A stretch of 64,000 nt of DNA from Ixodes scapularis (GCF_016920785.2 NW_024609837.1:51326671-51390670), one strand, 5' to 3'; shown: positions 44,508 through 56,738, counted from the first letter of the stretch. The notes: generated by a model from the letters alone, not told the origin. Numbers and translations: made by a program.

Positions 44508-47329
44508 ATCCATTGTTCAAGTTTTGGGACTTCTTCAGGGCACAGGAGGTAGCGTTTGTATAGTATTAGCCCCGAGAAGTTCGCCTGGCGCCCCCTTACG
44601 GCGAACCGGGGTGACGTCACGGCGAGGAGAGAATTTTTCCCCGACTCGCCCCGCTCGCCCTGTGGAGGCTGTGACGACGCTAGCTGTCGGCGCGCTCGTT
44701 TCTATTTAATTTTTTTTGGTGTGTTTTTCGTAGGAAGTGTAAATTTTTATATATGCCTTTATTGAGGTATGGCCTGTAGCTACAGGCGAAACTTCAACGA
44801 ACATTTTAAGCATGGTTGACAGGGCAGGCAACGCATGAATCGGAGCTGGTATGTGAAAATAAAGAAATATGGTCACAATTGCAGGAGCATCATTATAGAT
44901 TTACATCTCGCACAATAAACGCTGCTGATTGTCCGAATGAATTGGCAAATTATGTATACTATTTTTATTTTTGTATCTCTGTCTTTAAACAAGATCGCCG
45001 AAGCAGAAAAGCTGCATGCTGCTCGAGCAACGTGCTAAATACAGTCTCGGCCATGGGGAGAGAATCACAAGTAAGACAGCCCAAGTGTAGGGGCAAAGTA
45101 AAAAAACAAACAAGGAACATTTATTATATACATTGCTCGCACTTGACCTTTGCTGGATTCGGATAGTATTTCAATGGACTACACGGGTGGTATCTGTGGA
45201 CTTGTTTATATCAATCCTCAAGTAATATATAACAAACGTAAGTTATGGTGTCTAGCTCGTTATTAGTCCATTAAGCCCTAAAATTGAGATTTTACTTAAA
45301 TCGAATTGTCCTGAAGCTAAAGTACCAGAAGCTTTTCTCACGCAGACTGTCGCCCTTCACAGGTTCCACATTTTCTGCTACCAGTGCTGCATCTACCACT
45401 GGACAGACGTTCGAATGCTTGCTTTTACTCCTGTTTTCCTTTGTTGTCAGAAAGTCCAGTTGCAGGGAGTCTGGAGGCTGAGGAAGCTTTTGGGGACCTG
45501 CGGCAGTGACTCTTAAATGGAAATGACAATTCAGACTAAACGGTGTATTTTCCGAATACCAAAGGCTGGAATAAAGAATGTCAGGAAAAAGTATAAACAT
45601 TCCAAATTACGGCACTGTTGCTGTGCATATTTTGGGCAGTTTACTACATATCATAGAGGCAACTGGGGGAAATTCGGCCGTTTTTGCTGCTACCATACTA
45701 ACTAATTTAGAGTAATTGTGAATCCACTAAGAAATATGCCTGCATACGCATATAAACTATATAATTGATTCAGGAAGAAGCTACATTTATGTAAAACAAC
45801 CCTGTTCCATGAGCTCTTCAAAGATCATCAGACGCAGGGCCTTTAAAACATCTGCAAACCAGCGCATGCAGAGTGGCAGCGCAGAGTCGGGGTCGCGAGC
45901 TAATTTGCCGACCACCGAAAGGCCCATGATATAAAGGCCGCTTCAGATGTCTTGAAAGCGGGATGTAATATCGTCCTAAATCATGAACATGCAAGGGACA
46001 GAATTCCAGCGTCTGAAACACTTGCGTCACCGCTTCACCGACCCCTCTCAAGATTGCCTTGCGTCGTGTGGACGGACGGGGAGGTTCATCAACGTAATTG
46101 TCTCCGCCGATAGTTTTCAGGATTTGTAACCCAATTTTAAAGGTAAAAGGGACAAGCAGGCTTATAAAATGTACGGAAGCACGTTAATATCGGCCTAACT
46201 CAACGTCTTGTACACCGGGTAAACGAAGTCCGGCTCCTCGAAGAGCTTGCGGCACACAACACCAAACCAGAAAACCGGTGCTGGGAAGCGAGCCGATGCG
46301 AGATCGCGGAGCGGTGTACTCCCCCTGACGTCACGGTACGCCTCACCCAATCAGGGCGCGGCGACCGCAGCGACGCTTGTGTTCGCTCTCGGGGCTAATA
46401 GTCTGTTGGAGGTTCAGGAGAGCAGGACAAGGTCCTCCCACAAAGTCTTCCACTCTCTCCACATTAACAGATTGAATGCTGGAGAGGGAGAAACCACCAA
46501 TCATGGTGAGCACAGAGCTTTGTCGGAGGGACTTGTCCAGCTATTCTCAACCTGCAACAGACTGTAGTTGAAGCTATGACCAGAGACTGCATTCTGACCA
46601 ATGGCTAATGCTCTTGCACTGCGTGCTGAGGCTTGTGGCTCCTCCTGTTTACAGTGTGAACGTCCAAGGGCAGTGACAAAAGCTTGGAAAGTAGTTCTGT
46701 GTTTTCCCATTGTCTTTTTTTCCCCCTCGTGGTACAGAGTTACTGTGTCAAGCTTAAACCAGCTCTGCTGCACTGTCGCTTTAGTGTCTAGTGTGCCTGA
46801 ATTGATTATGAGCCCTAATCTACTTCAGGCAGCATTAATGCCTTCGACGTGTACGATGAAACATTCTAATAAGAGTTGCTCACCGTTAAAATAGCTTTCT
46901 ATTCTTTTTCTATGTAATCATCATTCTTTTTCTCATTCCAATTTTTTGAGAAATTGGGATATGACAGAATTAACCAAATAATCATAATTATTTTTTCTCA
47001 TTCCAAATTTTTTAGAAATGGGGATATGACAGAATTAACCTCCAAGGAATGCCGGAGAGCAAAGAGTTAGGACTTGGAAGAAAATAACATTCTATAACCA
47101 CAACATTTCAAATAAAAATGGGCTACAAAAGAAAAACCTCTCTAGAAATAAACCCTGAAAACATGGGATCCTGGTAAGGACAAATGTAGAAATTGTGAAT
47201 ATTCACTAATTGATTTAGAAATTAATTTAGAGACTAATTCAATTGATGAAGCTGTAGTGAACTTGACAATTTGTAGAATGTGCCACTTAGTAAAATTCTG
47301 TTGTGCATTTGTTTTAGCAGTAGAAAGTT
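44508..47329. other. Intron 4, no recognised gene
   Basis: Contains a GC-rich stretch at 44560-44700 and another at 46210-46420, each with one TGACGTCA (44612-44619; 46326-46333). Two minus-strand protein-like fragments are described in the findings. A short direct repeat occurs near 46925-47040 (TTTTTCTCATTCCAA... twice). Confidence 0.4.
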
Positions 47330-47715
47330 AGTCAGCCCCAGGGCACCTGGTGACTCTGCTGTAGATGAGCCATTTAGCCAGTGCAGTTCAACCACTAGCT
47401 TGGGGTCTTTAATGTGAATCACGCAGTAGTGATACACGACCGCACGCCGGTACGATGCTCATCCAGGTTGAAACAAGCAGGGGTGGGGACTCTGCTATAG
47501 ATCAGCCATTTAGCCAGTGCAGTACGTTCAACCACTAGCCTGGGGTCTTTTACATACACACGTAGTAGTGATACACAACCGCACACCGGTATGATGTTCA
47601 TCCAGGTTGAAATTTACAAGCAAGGGTGGGGATTAAGTCCAGGATCCCAGGGTTCTGCAGCGCAATCTACCACTCTTTGTGCTCCGAGCGGCGGTGCGTC
47701 AATAGACTCGGCCAC
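47330..47715. repeat. Tandem duplication plus SINE copy 2
   Basis: A unit of about 125 bp is duplicated head to tail, with GACTCTGCT at 47352 and 47488, AGCCATTTAGCCAGTGCAGT in both, and ATGCTCATCCAGGTTGAAA / ATGTTCATCCAGGTTGAAA. The second unit runs into GATTAAGTCCAGGATCCCAG and a tRNA-like block homologous to the SINE at 22320-22485 (minus orientation). Confidence 0.6.
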
Positions 47716-48489
47716 CAATCCCCCCGCCAGTTAGTAACGCATCGTTTCGTGGAAACTCGTTTCGTGGCCAACTTTTTGTAGACACACGTTTCGTGGACAT
47801 GTATGCTCGTGCGACATTTTGTCAGCAACCTAACTTTTTAGTAAGTGCATAATCAAATTTGGAAGTCGCTGAAAGCTAGCCCATGATTGACTGAGCTGCG
47901 TTTACCCTAAGCCTTGGGCCTCCCCATCTCCTCTCCGTAAACCCATAAACCAAACATCGCTAGGTACGTCAATAAAACAAATGTGGGAAGCCTATTGATG
48001 AAACAAACTATCGATAAAACATAGTTTGACGAACTGATTGCCATTGATTAGTAACAGCCTGTTTGATAACGAACTGTCCTAGTAACAAACACTAATAATG
48101 AAACTTAAATTCTGCGCAGTTCTTTACTTATATATATACTGCAATCCCTGGTGGGATATTAGCAGAGTGGGTTTACAGCAGTGGGGACAGGAATGGCTGA
48201 AAAAATGCAAAAAATGCAAACAAGTTGTAACCAAAAAACGATTAATTAAGGGGGGGTGCAAACAATGTCGATGATGGCTATAAAACTACATCATCAGGTT
48301 ATTCCAGTCACTTAACTCTTCTCAGAAAAAATCGAAGGTACCTGATCTTTATTATAGAGCTGAAGTGCATACAATGTAAGGGGCAATTTTTATTCTGGCA
48401 AAAAATCAAAAGACACAAATGGCACAGCACCTTTGAACTGCACTGGGAGTTAATTTATAAGCTTTTCTCAATGTGGGAGTCACACTATA

Positions 48490-49262
48490 TTCTGCTAAAT
48501 TTAGCGCTTACGTCCCACTTTATTGAGAAGTGTGTAACACTTGCATATTACATGTCCACATTTGGCTTGCACATTACAATACCACATTGCACTTTTGTGT
48601 TATACTTGCACATTACACCTTTATGTTACACTTCTGCATTATACTTCCACCATGTTGCACTTTCAGATCAAACTTTTACAATACACTTCCATGTTACATT
48701 TCCAAATTACACAACGACGTTATACTTTCGTGTTACACTTTGGCATTAGACTCCCACACTCTACCTTAGGATTATACTTCAATGTTACGAGCCACACTTC
48801 TGCGTTAGACTTCCACATTCTACCTTTGCATAACACTTCAATGTTACACTTAAATTTCTGATCACACTTCAATGTTACACTTAAATTTCTGATCACACTT
48901 CAATGTTACACTTAAATTTCTGATCACACTTCCATGTTATACCTTCAAGTTACACGTCCACATTACACCTTCTCATTACACTTCTGCATTACGTTTCTAC
49001 CACATTATTTTTAGATGACACTTTCACATTACACTTCCATGTTAGACTTTTGTGTTACATTTTGGCATTAGACTGACACCTTTACATTACACGTCAACAA
49101 TATACTTTCAGATTACATTTCCATATCACAGCTTCATGTTGCACTTGCACATTACACTTTCAAGTCACACCTCAGTGTTACACTTCCACATTACACCTTT
49201 ATGTTACAGTTTTACACTTTTGTGTTACACTTTCTCATTATTTTTTTTTTACATTACACTTT
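48490..49262. repeat. Degenerate ACATTACACTT minisatellite
   Basis: Runs of about 12-bp words such as TGTTACACTTC, CATTACACTT and AAATTTCTGATCACACTTCA, with a clean triplication near 48835-48925. Reading frames across it are repeat artefacts. Confidence 0.75.
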
Positions 49263-49361
49263 TCTGGCGGCATTTCTTCATGAAACCCTAGCCCTATAGA
49301 AAATACATACCCCTACAAACAAATGGAATCATTAGTGCCCCCAAAAATAAACCCAGCTCAC

Positions 49362-49520
49362 CTCCTGTACATGCTCGGCGTGCTCTGCAAACTTGTCGGC
49401 GTACTCCTCTAACCTGGCGTGGTCACCGGCGAGGGAGGCGTTCTTCAGCCTGTTCAGCAGCTCCCCTTCGTCCATGGTCTTGAACAGCTCGTCCGCATGG
49501 TCCAGGGCTGTGTCTCGGAG
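49362..49520 (-). CDS. CTNNAL1: Alpha-catulin exon D
   Basis: Fifty-three codons from LRDTALDHADELFKTMDEGE to FAEHAEHVQE, between gtgcag|CTC and GAG|gtgagc, both strong sites. It corresponds to the human segment LAADLLKYHADHVVLKALKL and the following AEYACKLSEQKEQLVE. The charged, heptad-like pattern fits the long helices of the vinculin/alpha-catenin fold. It joins exon C (ends DLKQQ) and exon E (starts VCRLL) in frame, phase 0. Confidence 0.93.
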
Positions 49521-49604
49521 CTGCACACCGCAAACAGTGATTGTCAAGCACACAAGATTGATATGCAGGTCACGGTTATGCTAGGGTCACTAAATAACCT
49601 ACTA

Positions 49605-49942
49605 TACTTTCCGGTGTACAAGTCGCGGTTTTTTCCCCAAATTTTCGTCGGTGTGTCTTATACAGCGATCCGACTTACACATACACTTTTATAAGAATGG
49701 ACCCTAACTGCATGACGTAAGCCTTGCATCAGAGGGGGAATGACAAAACATCTGGCCGCCAAAGGCCTCCTCTTCTAGCGGTTCGCAGGCGTAGGTCTGT
49801 GGATGCAGCGACTCTGCACGCCACCCTTCACAGCACACCGCTATGAAGTGCAATTTACATAGAGGTGCCCCTTACATATCATCCTTTTCAAGAAAACGCC
49901 GTTTATGGGGGGGTGCGAGTTATAGACCAGAAAATAAGGTAC
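49605..49942. mobile_element. Tigger-like MITE
   Basis: Left end CTTTCCGGTGTACAAGTCGC and right end, reversed, CCTTATTTTCTGGTCTATAA followed by CTCGC. TTTTCYGGTSTATAAGTCGC is a widespread Tigger-type MITE end, with TA target. Ends are diverged; no coding. Confidence 0.55.
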
Positions 49943-50212
49943 GCTTGAGAGCAACCACAGCTTAGCCATCTTGGTGCGTTGTTGTTGCCAGTTATCCAAA
50001 GCTCAATCTCAAATGGTGCCTTTCCACCCTCCAGAAATGTTCCAACGATTCGCGACGAAGCAAAGCGACATCTTCACAGCTCGCCGACACTGTGTCTAAA
50101 ACTCGACAAGTTGCACTTCCCAACTGTAACAATCGCCACAAAACCCTTTTACCAACGCCGAGCCGTACACCGGTGCCAATTCCAAACTACACGCCCAATG
50201 CGCCACCATATG

Positions 50213-50419
50213 CTGTAAAATCCTTTAATTTTGCAGCCTCTATTTTTCGCAAATCGGTCACGGAGGACATAATCCAGGCCATTAAATTTCGCGAATTTCA
50301 AACGCCTGTACTGAAACTCTTAAGGAACAAAATTTTTGCGTGCCCTTAAATTTAGTGAAATTTCCAATTTGTGAAATTTTCAATAGATTAAGGGCGTGCG
50401 AAAATTAAGGGTTTTACAG
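50213..50419. mobile_element. 207-bp MITE with CTGTAAAA ends
   Basis: Terminal inverted repeats CTGTAAAATCCTTTAATTTT and, reversed, CTGTAAAACCCTTAATTTTC. TA follows on the right (50420-50421); the left flank reads TG. Internal palindromic AAATTTCGCGAATTT-like words. mariner-like. Confidence 0.7.
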
Positions 50420-50935
50420 TACCTCGTAATGGCGGCTGGGGCCACGGCTGCCATTACGACGTCGATGGTGGCGTAGGCCAGTACGGTGTAGCGCTTGCAT
50501 CGCGCCTTTCCAGATGCGTCTTTATTGCTGCGCGGTGTTTTGCAGGCAGAAAAAAGTGAGGCATAACCTCGGAAACGACGTAAGATTTCCTGTTCTGCCG
50601 TAGAAATACAGCTGTCGACAAAAAATCTATTTATATAAACTGCAGACCATTAAATGCGTGCTCCCAATGCTCGAGACAAATGAAGTTGTACAAAAGGATA
50701 TGCGCTTGTGCACGAAGGTTCATTACGAGAGCTCCCGCAATAAAAAGAATCTTTTTCCGAGCATGTGCACGTCACTTTCCCCGAGGAGACTTTTTATTCG
50801 GATGTGGTGTACATGCGATTTTGGAATTTAACTACTCTCTCCTTCAAGGTATCCCTTTTTTTTCCTTCTTGAGCCATCCCATTTTTTAAACCAACTACAT
50901 AATCACTATGAGATGGCAGGGTGGAGAACACTTAA

Positions 50936-52460
50936 AGGGGCCATGAATCGTTTAATGGGAAAAAAGAAAGAAGGTAGAAAGTCAAAAGCCTGATTTTCGG
51001 TACAAAAATTTGAAAACACAGCGGACTATTTCGTACCTCCTTCCCTTCGAAAGCTCTCTGCAATTTCGCTGTGATATACCAACTGTAACGCACGTCACCC
51101 AGCCCCACCGTACAACACGTGACACCTGACCTCACTATATTCAGTTCGGCAGCTACACGCTTGCTGAACCAATCAGCCACCTTCCTTCCATCACAAACCG
51201 GACCTCATTCTCTGCGCAAGGGTATGCGCGAGGGAGCGTGATCACTGGCAAAAAAGTGTGGCTGGCCCCAGGGGCACGTAGCTTCCACAGCACTGTCAGC
51301 TTAGGGGTGAACGGAGTGCGGAAAGCAACTTTTGTCCGAATTTTTAGCCGACGAGGCCCTGCTGGGGCCAGCCACACTTTTTGAGGGGGAGAATGGCGAT
51401 GTCCGGGTACACAAACGAGGGTCTGAGCAAATACTTTACTAGGGGGAATACATTCCACTCCTCTCAAATACAATAGCCTCGGCGCGGACAGGTTTTCTGG
51501 GCTTGGCGAGAGCCATCTATCGTCGGGGAGGTCTCGGCTATCGATGATATTCATGTTCTACATACCAAATTCATTGTTGTGGAAATGCGCGAGACACGTG
51601 CCGCGCGCCACTTCTAAGAATAACATGGCGTCTCAACTCTAGCTCAGTGGTGCGCTAAATACTTTGCTGCACTGTGCCGCCATGATCTTCCCAAGGATCG
51701 CACGTTCCCCGTGCCTCGTGCATCGACGCACCTTGCGCTACTTTTGAAACATGAAGGGGCTTGTGGAATCGGAGACGACACCGCCGCGGCCGCCGCGAAC
51801 ATCCACGTGCACTTGCGCGTGGACTGACACGGACCTCCACTCCGTCAGCGGCGCTGTAGGCGTTCTGTCTAATGCAAATGAGCAGGGTGGAATGTATTCC
51901 CCCTAGTAAAGTATTTGGTCTGAGCAAGAGGGAGCTCCTCCTTTCCCTCTTCTTTAATTGTTTGGTACACTGTGATATTTGTGAGTTGAGAAAGAAAGCT
52001 AAAAAGGAAAAAGTTGAAAAATGCTCGGGGTACACGTAAGCGCTTCTTACCGGTTGTGAATGCGAAAGCATGAACGTCATTTTTCACGCTGCGGCCGCTT
52101 CAGATCCTCTCAGCACCGAGGCTACCTCTGATCCTCTCAAGGCCGCGGCCGATTCTGATCCTCTAGGTGCTGCGTGCCCGCGCCGGAGCAGAAACACCTG
52201 AGGTGCCAAGGGGATTAGTGGCAGCCTCAGCCGTTTCTGCTCCGGCGCGGGCACGCAGCACCATGGGGTGGCACTAATTAAAACTGATGAGTGGCGGCTT
52301 CATATCACTGCCATTTTGAGTGGCTTTCTGCACGGTTTCAAAGCTGGGATGCCTCGAATCGTGGCTTCGGGAATTTATCTGCCGTTTGGCACAGCTGATG
52401 ACGTCGGCTCGCTCCATAAGACTGTTAATGCTTTCGCATTAAAATTGCTTCATGGCCCGT
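50936..52460. mobile_element. TTAA-flanked composite element T4 (1525 bp)
   Basis: TTAA at 50932-50935 and 52461-52464; tips AGGGGCCATGAA and, reversed, ACGGGCCATGAAG. Inside are three separate inverted repeats: about 24 bp around TGTGGCTGGCCCCA (51255 and 51365), about 35 bp around TTTACTAGGGGGAATACATT (51433 and 51890), and a perfect 30-bp pair at 52166-52195 and 52233-52262. Near 52097-52165 TCTGATCCTCT occurs three times. No known coding domain. Confidence 0.65.
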
Positions 52461-52464
52461 TTAA

Positions 52465-53319
52465 GCACAGAAAACGTACGAGGCTAGGCTCAAATCAGTT
52501 CAGGCATGCCGCATACTCGCTGCCTCTTCAACATTGCTGATTGCCACTGCTTCTTGATGCAACAGTTGTTCCTAGCATTTTTGCTCTCAACGCTGACAAA
52601 AGGCCTCCGAGAAGGGAACGACATGTGAAAGGCTGATACTGCTGATGAAACAAACTTTCTCTACTGATGCTTCCAAATACAGGATGAGAGACGCAATCTT
52701 CGATGTGGATGTCACGCGACACCGGCAGCAATGGCGCGATGTCCAAGCCAATCGTCGATGTAAACTGCATCGCCAACAAAGACGCAACAAGCGACTCTGT
52801 CACCGATGTGAACAGCGTCGCCATTGAAATCGCTACAACCAACTCAATCACCGGTGAAAGAACAAACCAACGAGACGAAGCTGCCATTTTGTGCGAGGAC
52901 TTCATGCAACTTTCACTCGCAAACTTGAACTGCACCATCAATTTTGTTTGCTCGTCTTGCGGACAACGTAGTAGACATTTACTTTATTCGCAACGTATAA
53001 AGTTATTTTCAACTAAGCACCTCGTCCACGATAGTGCATCGGGCCAGCAGTACTGGTGCTCGCAGTCGCAGAAATATACATCTTAATGGCAGCACCTTGC
53101 CAAATCGTAGTGGCCAGCTGCACTTTCGAGCACCGTGAAGTCAGCGTCACATGGTTGCTAAGAGCAATTTCAGAAAGGGTCTACTGCACCAGGCAACCAA
53201 ATGGCTGCACCCGCAAGATAATCAGGGATAGAGAACCGATACCCTAGTGGCTCCAAGTTTCGCGAGTGGGTCACATTCGCTGCAACTTGGGACCTCTGGA
53301 GCCGACAAAGCAGCCCTAC
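52465..53319. other. Intron 3 edge, no recognised gene
   Basis: Contains overlapping open frames on both strands at 52528-53086 (137 codons minus; 127 codons plus). Neither has a family motif or splice support. Confidence 0.35.
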
Positions 53320-53406
53320 CTGTTGCTTGAGGTCCGCCGTTGCCCTCAGCGTCTGTTCGATGGAAGCCTCGAGATCTTCGTTGGGAGACGTCGAACCAGC
53401 CTGGTC
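53320..53406 (-). CDS. CTNNAL1: Alpha-catulin exon C
   Basis: Twenty-nine codons, DQAGSTSPNEDLEASIEQTL then RATADLKQQ, between ctgcag|GAC and CAG|gtaggg. It matches in place and pattern the human ELELSILKISHSLNELKKEL helix. The N-terminal half (QAGSTSPNED) is a polar loop and fits a junction between bundles. Homology is weaker than for other exons, but the splice sites, phase 0 and exact fit between exons B and D support it. Confidence 0.8.
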
Positions 53407-55753
53407 CTGCAGGAGAACACCAGACAACATGTTTCATGTATGTTTCATGTGTTACACAATAGCATAATGTATTTGTTTATTATATGTATGCATGCTTATG
53501 TATGCTATGCTCACTGTCTCACACCTGTCTAGGCCATCATGTACCTACAGCATGAAGAAATAAATAGAAATGTGATGAGGAACATGATAAGTTCTGTACA
53601 GGAACAAAAGCTTGTACAGACGACAGTTACAGATAAAAAAAAACCAAGGAGAACTATTCTGCAAGCAGAAGGAAGCATGCTATAGGCAAAGATATGCTGC
53701 TGGCTCCTCCCCCAGTCACTGAATGCTCTCAAATAGTGCGGCAGAGCATTCTGTAGCACCTTCTATGGAAGCAAAATTTATATATATATATCCTTTTTTA
53801 AGAAGTGAGTATTTCTTGGAGATGGTGCCTTTGCCTGAGCAGTGCTGGCTACTCCATGCAGATCACTAATTAGTTTGTTGCAGCCATATTGAAAGCCTGA
53901 TGAATTGAAGGAATGCTGCACGCTGCAAAAATACATCTTTTAAACTGCCTGCATTTCATCTGATTTGGATTAGTCATTGATGTTGAGAGACAGTACCATA
54001 AGCACTACTCTAGGGTGACTCGGCTGTCTGTGTTAGAGTCTGCCATCAAAACTGCCGAGGGTGATGTTCTCATTCTTTTAATAAGACCGGAGCTATGTCT
54101 CGTAATTTCACGCGGTAATATCTGCCACTAAAATACCGCTGTGAGAGAACCTTGCTGTGTACGGGTGCCGATTTTTCTAGCTTTGTTAATGGTGAGCTCC
54201 TCGATTCATTATATGCTCACTTATACAATCAGAGTTCTCCGTCATTATCTCGAGGGAGGAAAATTAAAAAAAAAACAAGAAAACATAGTGGCCAGTCCTT
54301 GGTCAATGGTTTCTGTACTTTAAAAAGGCAGGGTTTTCACTCTTTAATACTTTTTTTCGACTGCTAGGCTATTGTGTGTCGTGCTTCCAAAAAAGTATAA
54401 GCGCACGTAAATGCTTCGTTGACAACAAATTAAGCTGCGACGTGCGCGGCTCCGGGGATTTACGCACCGAGCGTCTTCCGCAAACTGAGTGCATGCTCCG
54501 AGTGCAAACTGTTCAAACTTAGTGCGCCTCCCAGATGAGAAAGCCGTGGGGTTGGACTTTTAGTGGTGAGCGCAGGGCCCAGGTTAGACACGAGTGCCTT
54601 GTCGGCGCTCGGACGTTCAATCGGTGCGAAGACGAGTTTCAGCAGAATGCAGAAGCAAACGGCTGCCGGATGACGGACCCGAGCTTTTCTAGTCTTCCCC
54701 CCGGCGTAACCTTTGGCTCTTCCAAGGTCGACACTTTGCCGAACGCTGGTGTACATGCTCTTGGATGCCCGTCAAAATCACAATGGCACTGTCGTCCCAA
54801 GCACACCACCCCGAATGCCGATGTCCCTCCGTCTTGACCTCAAGTTTTTGCCAGCCTCATGTCTCAGCGTGTTGGAACTTTGTCTACCGAGCCCTTGGCA
54901 ACACATTGCACTGGCAAGCTTTTTTTTTTTTTCTTTCAAAGCAAGAAGCCTCATATGTCGCCTTACGTAAAAAGGCATCAGCGTTGTCCCCGAAAGATGG
55001 CCATAAAAATATGTCGTCAAGGGCGCGCCACTCAAGGTCAAAGCGGACGAGCCTCAGAAATAAAACACAAAGAAAAGCACAGATTGCAGATGCTTCGTCA
55101 CGGAAGCTCTGAAGCCTGCGGGGGTGCAGCACCTATGCAGTGGAAGAGCATGATGTCATCGCCGGACTATAATGCTTTTGCATTCCTACACGTAAGCAAT
55201 CTTAACTGTCTTCGGTCTGTTTTTTTGCAATTCCTTTCAGACTTGTACGCTGGCTATGCGAACCCTTGCTGTCCAGACGCATATATTTTTGTCTATTACC
55301 GGAGTGCATGTCCTTCATAATTTGTTTGTTTAAATAGTGTTTTTTTCGTTGCTTTTTTTTGCGTGTTTGCCAATGTTTTTTTATTGCGGGAATTACATCT
55401 TAGTATATCTAATCTAAACCTGTAAACTACCTTAAGCGAGTGAAATACTCTTCCATCCGCTTTTCTCTTTATTTATAATTTAATGCATCATATTCTACAA
55501 CTCAAAGTTGCAATTACCTCAACATTATCAGTTATACGACATCACGCACATGACCCCACGACATCACGTTACACCACAACCCGACACCCAACGTTATGTG
55601 CCCTGCCTTGGCGTACAAGCGGACGCATGGATGAATATATTTCTGGGAGTGGGGGTGGGGGGGGGGGTGGGCTCCTGTCATAAAGCATTCTTCGCTTTAA
55701 CCCTTTAAACGTTTTGGATCAGCCTATAGCTTGTCTATGTCGAGCCATTCTTA
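53407..55753. other. Intron 2, no recognised gene
   Basis: AT-rich to 54450, then GC-richer to 55150. Open frames of up to 153 codons occur at 54460-55320 on both strands without motifs. Confidence 0.4.
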
Positions 55754-55858
55754 AACCGCACGGGACGAGCATAGCTCGTCCCGTGCGGTTCCGTGCTTTC
55801 CCCCGCGCGAACGGGGGAAAGCAGACGAGCAGCTCGTCTGCTTTCCCCCGTTCGCGCG
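55754..55858. repeat. Cluster of long perfect palindromes
   Basis: First hairpin: 17-bp arms 55754-55770 and 55774-55790 with a 3-base loop (AACCGCACGGGACGAGC and complement). Second: 27-bp arms 55804-55830 and 55832-55858 with a single-base centre. A third alternative hairpin, GCTTTCCCCCG/CGGGGGAAAGC, overlaps the second (55795-55822). Confidence 0.92.
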
Positions 55859-56083
55859 CTTGACCCTTTTAGACGACCGAGGCTCGCTTGTGGCTTCATT
55901 TGTGGCTACGCCAACAGACGGCAGCACTGACCTTTTCAAAACTTTTGCTCCCATTTTGTTTGTGGCTAGAAGTTTGATTTTGAAGACCACAACTGAACAA
56001 TGGAGGGTGGGAAATTCAGAAAAACTAATTAATGGGTTTAGTAAACGAAGGAAAAGTCATGCGGAGATAGGGGGGAAGCGCAC

Positions 56084-56287
56084 CAGTCCGACGCCGATCC
56101 TGAGCAGCTGGTTGAGCTCGAGCTTGGCCCGGTCGCAGAGCAGCAGGATCTTCTCCCGGTGCTCGTGGGAGGTGTAGGCCGAGTCGGTGAAGTCCTGGGT
56201 GCGCTCCACCACGGCCTCCAGGCCGCTCGACAGCCGTTCCCGGCAGCTGGGGCCCACCAGCGTCATGCGCGTCGTCTCCACCAGGTC
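56084..56287 (-). CDS. CTNNAL1: Alpha-catulin exon B
   Basis: Sixty-eight codons from DLVETTRMTLVG to LNQLLRIGVGL. It carries FTDSAYTSHEHREKILLL, nearly identical to human FTDSAYTSHEHRERIL and a hallmark of the alpha-catenin/catulin family. The acceptor gagcag|GAC has little pyrimidine tract, and the donor CTG|gtgcgc is weak after position +2, although phase and homology place both borders. It joins exon A (ends KKFE) so that the distance to FTDSAY is the same as in the human protein within one residue. The exon is very GC-rich. Confidence 0.92.
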
Positions 56288-56738
56288 CTGCTCCCCGGCA
56301 ATGAAGCGTCACTAACTCGTCCATTCATTTATTCGCAGTACCTTACAGGCTCAAACTCAAACCATAGTATGTTTCATAGGTAGGGTTCCCTGTTTTCAGG
56401 GTTTATTAAATGTGTCAGCTTTTATTGCCTTGGTACTTGGTTTTGTCCTCGTACGTCTTTCATTTGGACGAACGCGGTTTGGACTGGTTTGGACCGGACT
56501 GGAGTGAACTGGGCTCATGAGGCCGCGGTGCATGGTTCTCGCCGCACTCGTTCGCTTTGTTTGTTCGCCCGTTACGTACGCTTCCCTCTTTAAGTCCGGC
56601 GACCAGTTTGCACTTTCCACTTTTCTCTCCCTTCCTCCTCTCCCTCCTTTACCCAGTCCACCATTGCGTTTCCTCCTCCCTTATAATGAGGAGGATCTTC
56701 TGCCTTGCGAAATCTCGAGTCTGGTCATCGGCCTTTAA

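Noticed and set aside
44245..44709. 154-codon plus-strand open frame
   Set aside because: It crosses the hAT MITE with long G- and C-runs and both of its borders.
48471..49291. His/Thr/Leu-rich reading frames resembling membrane proteins
   Set aside because: All three forward frames are open because of the short minisatellite; no start context or motif.
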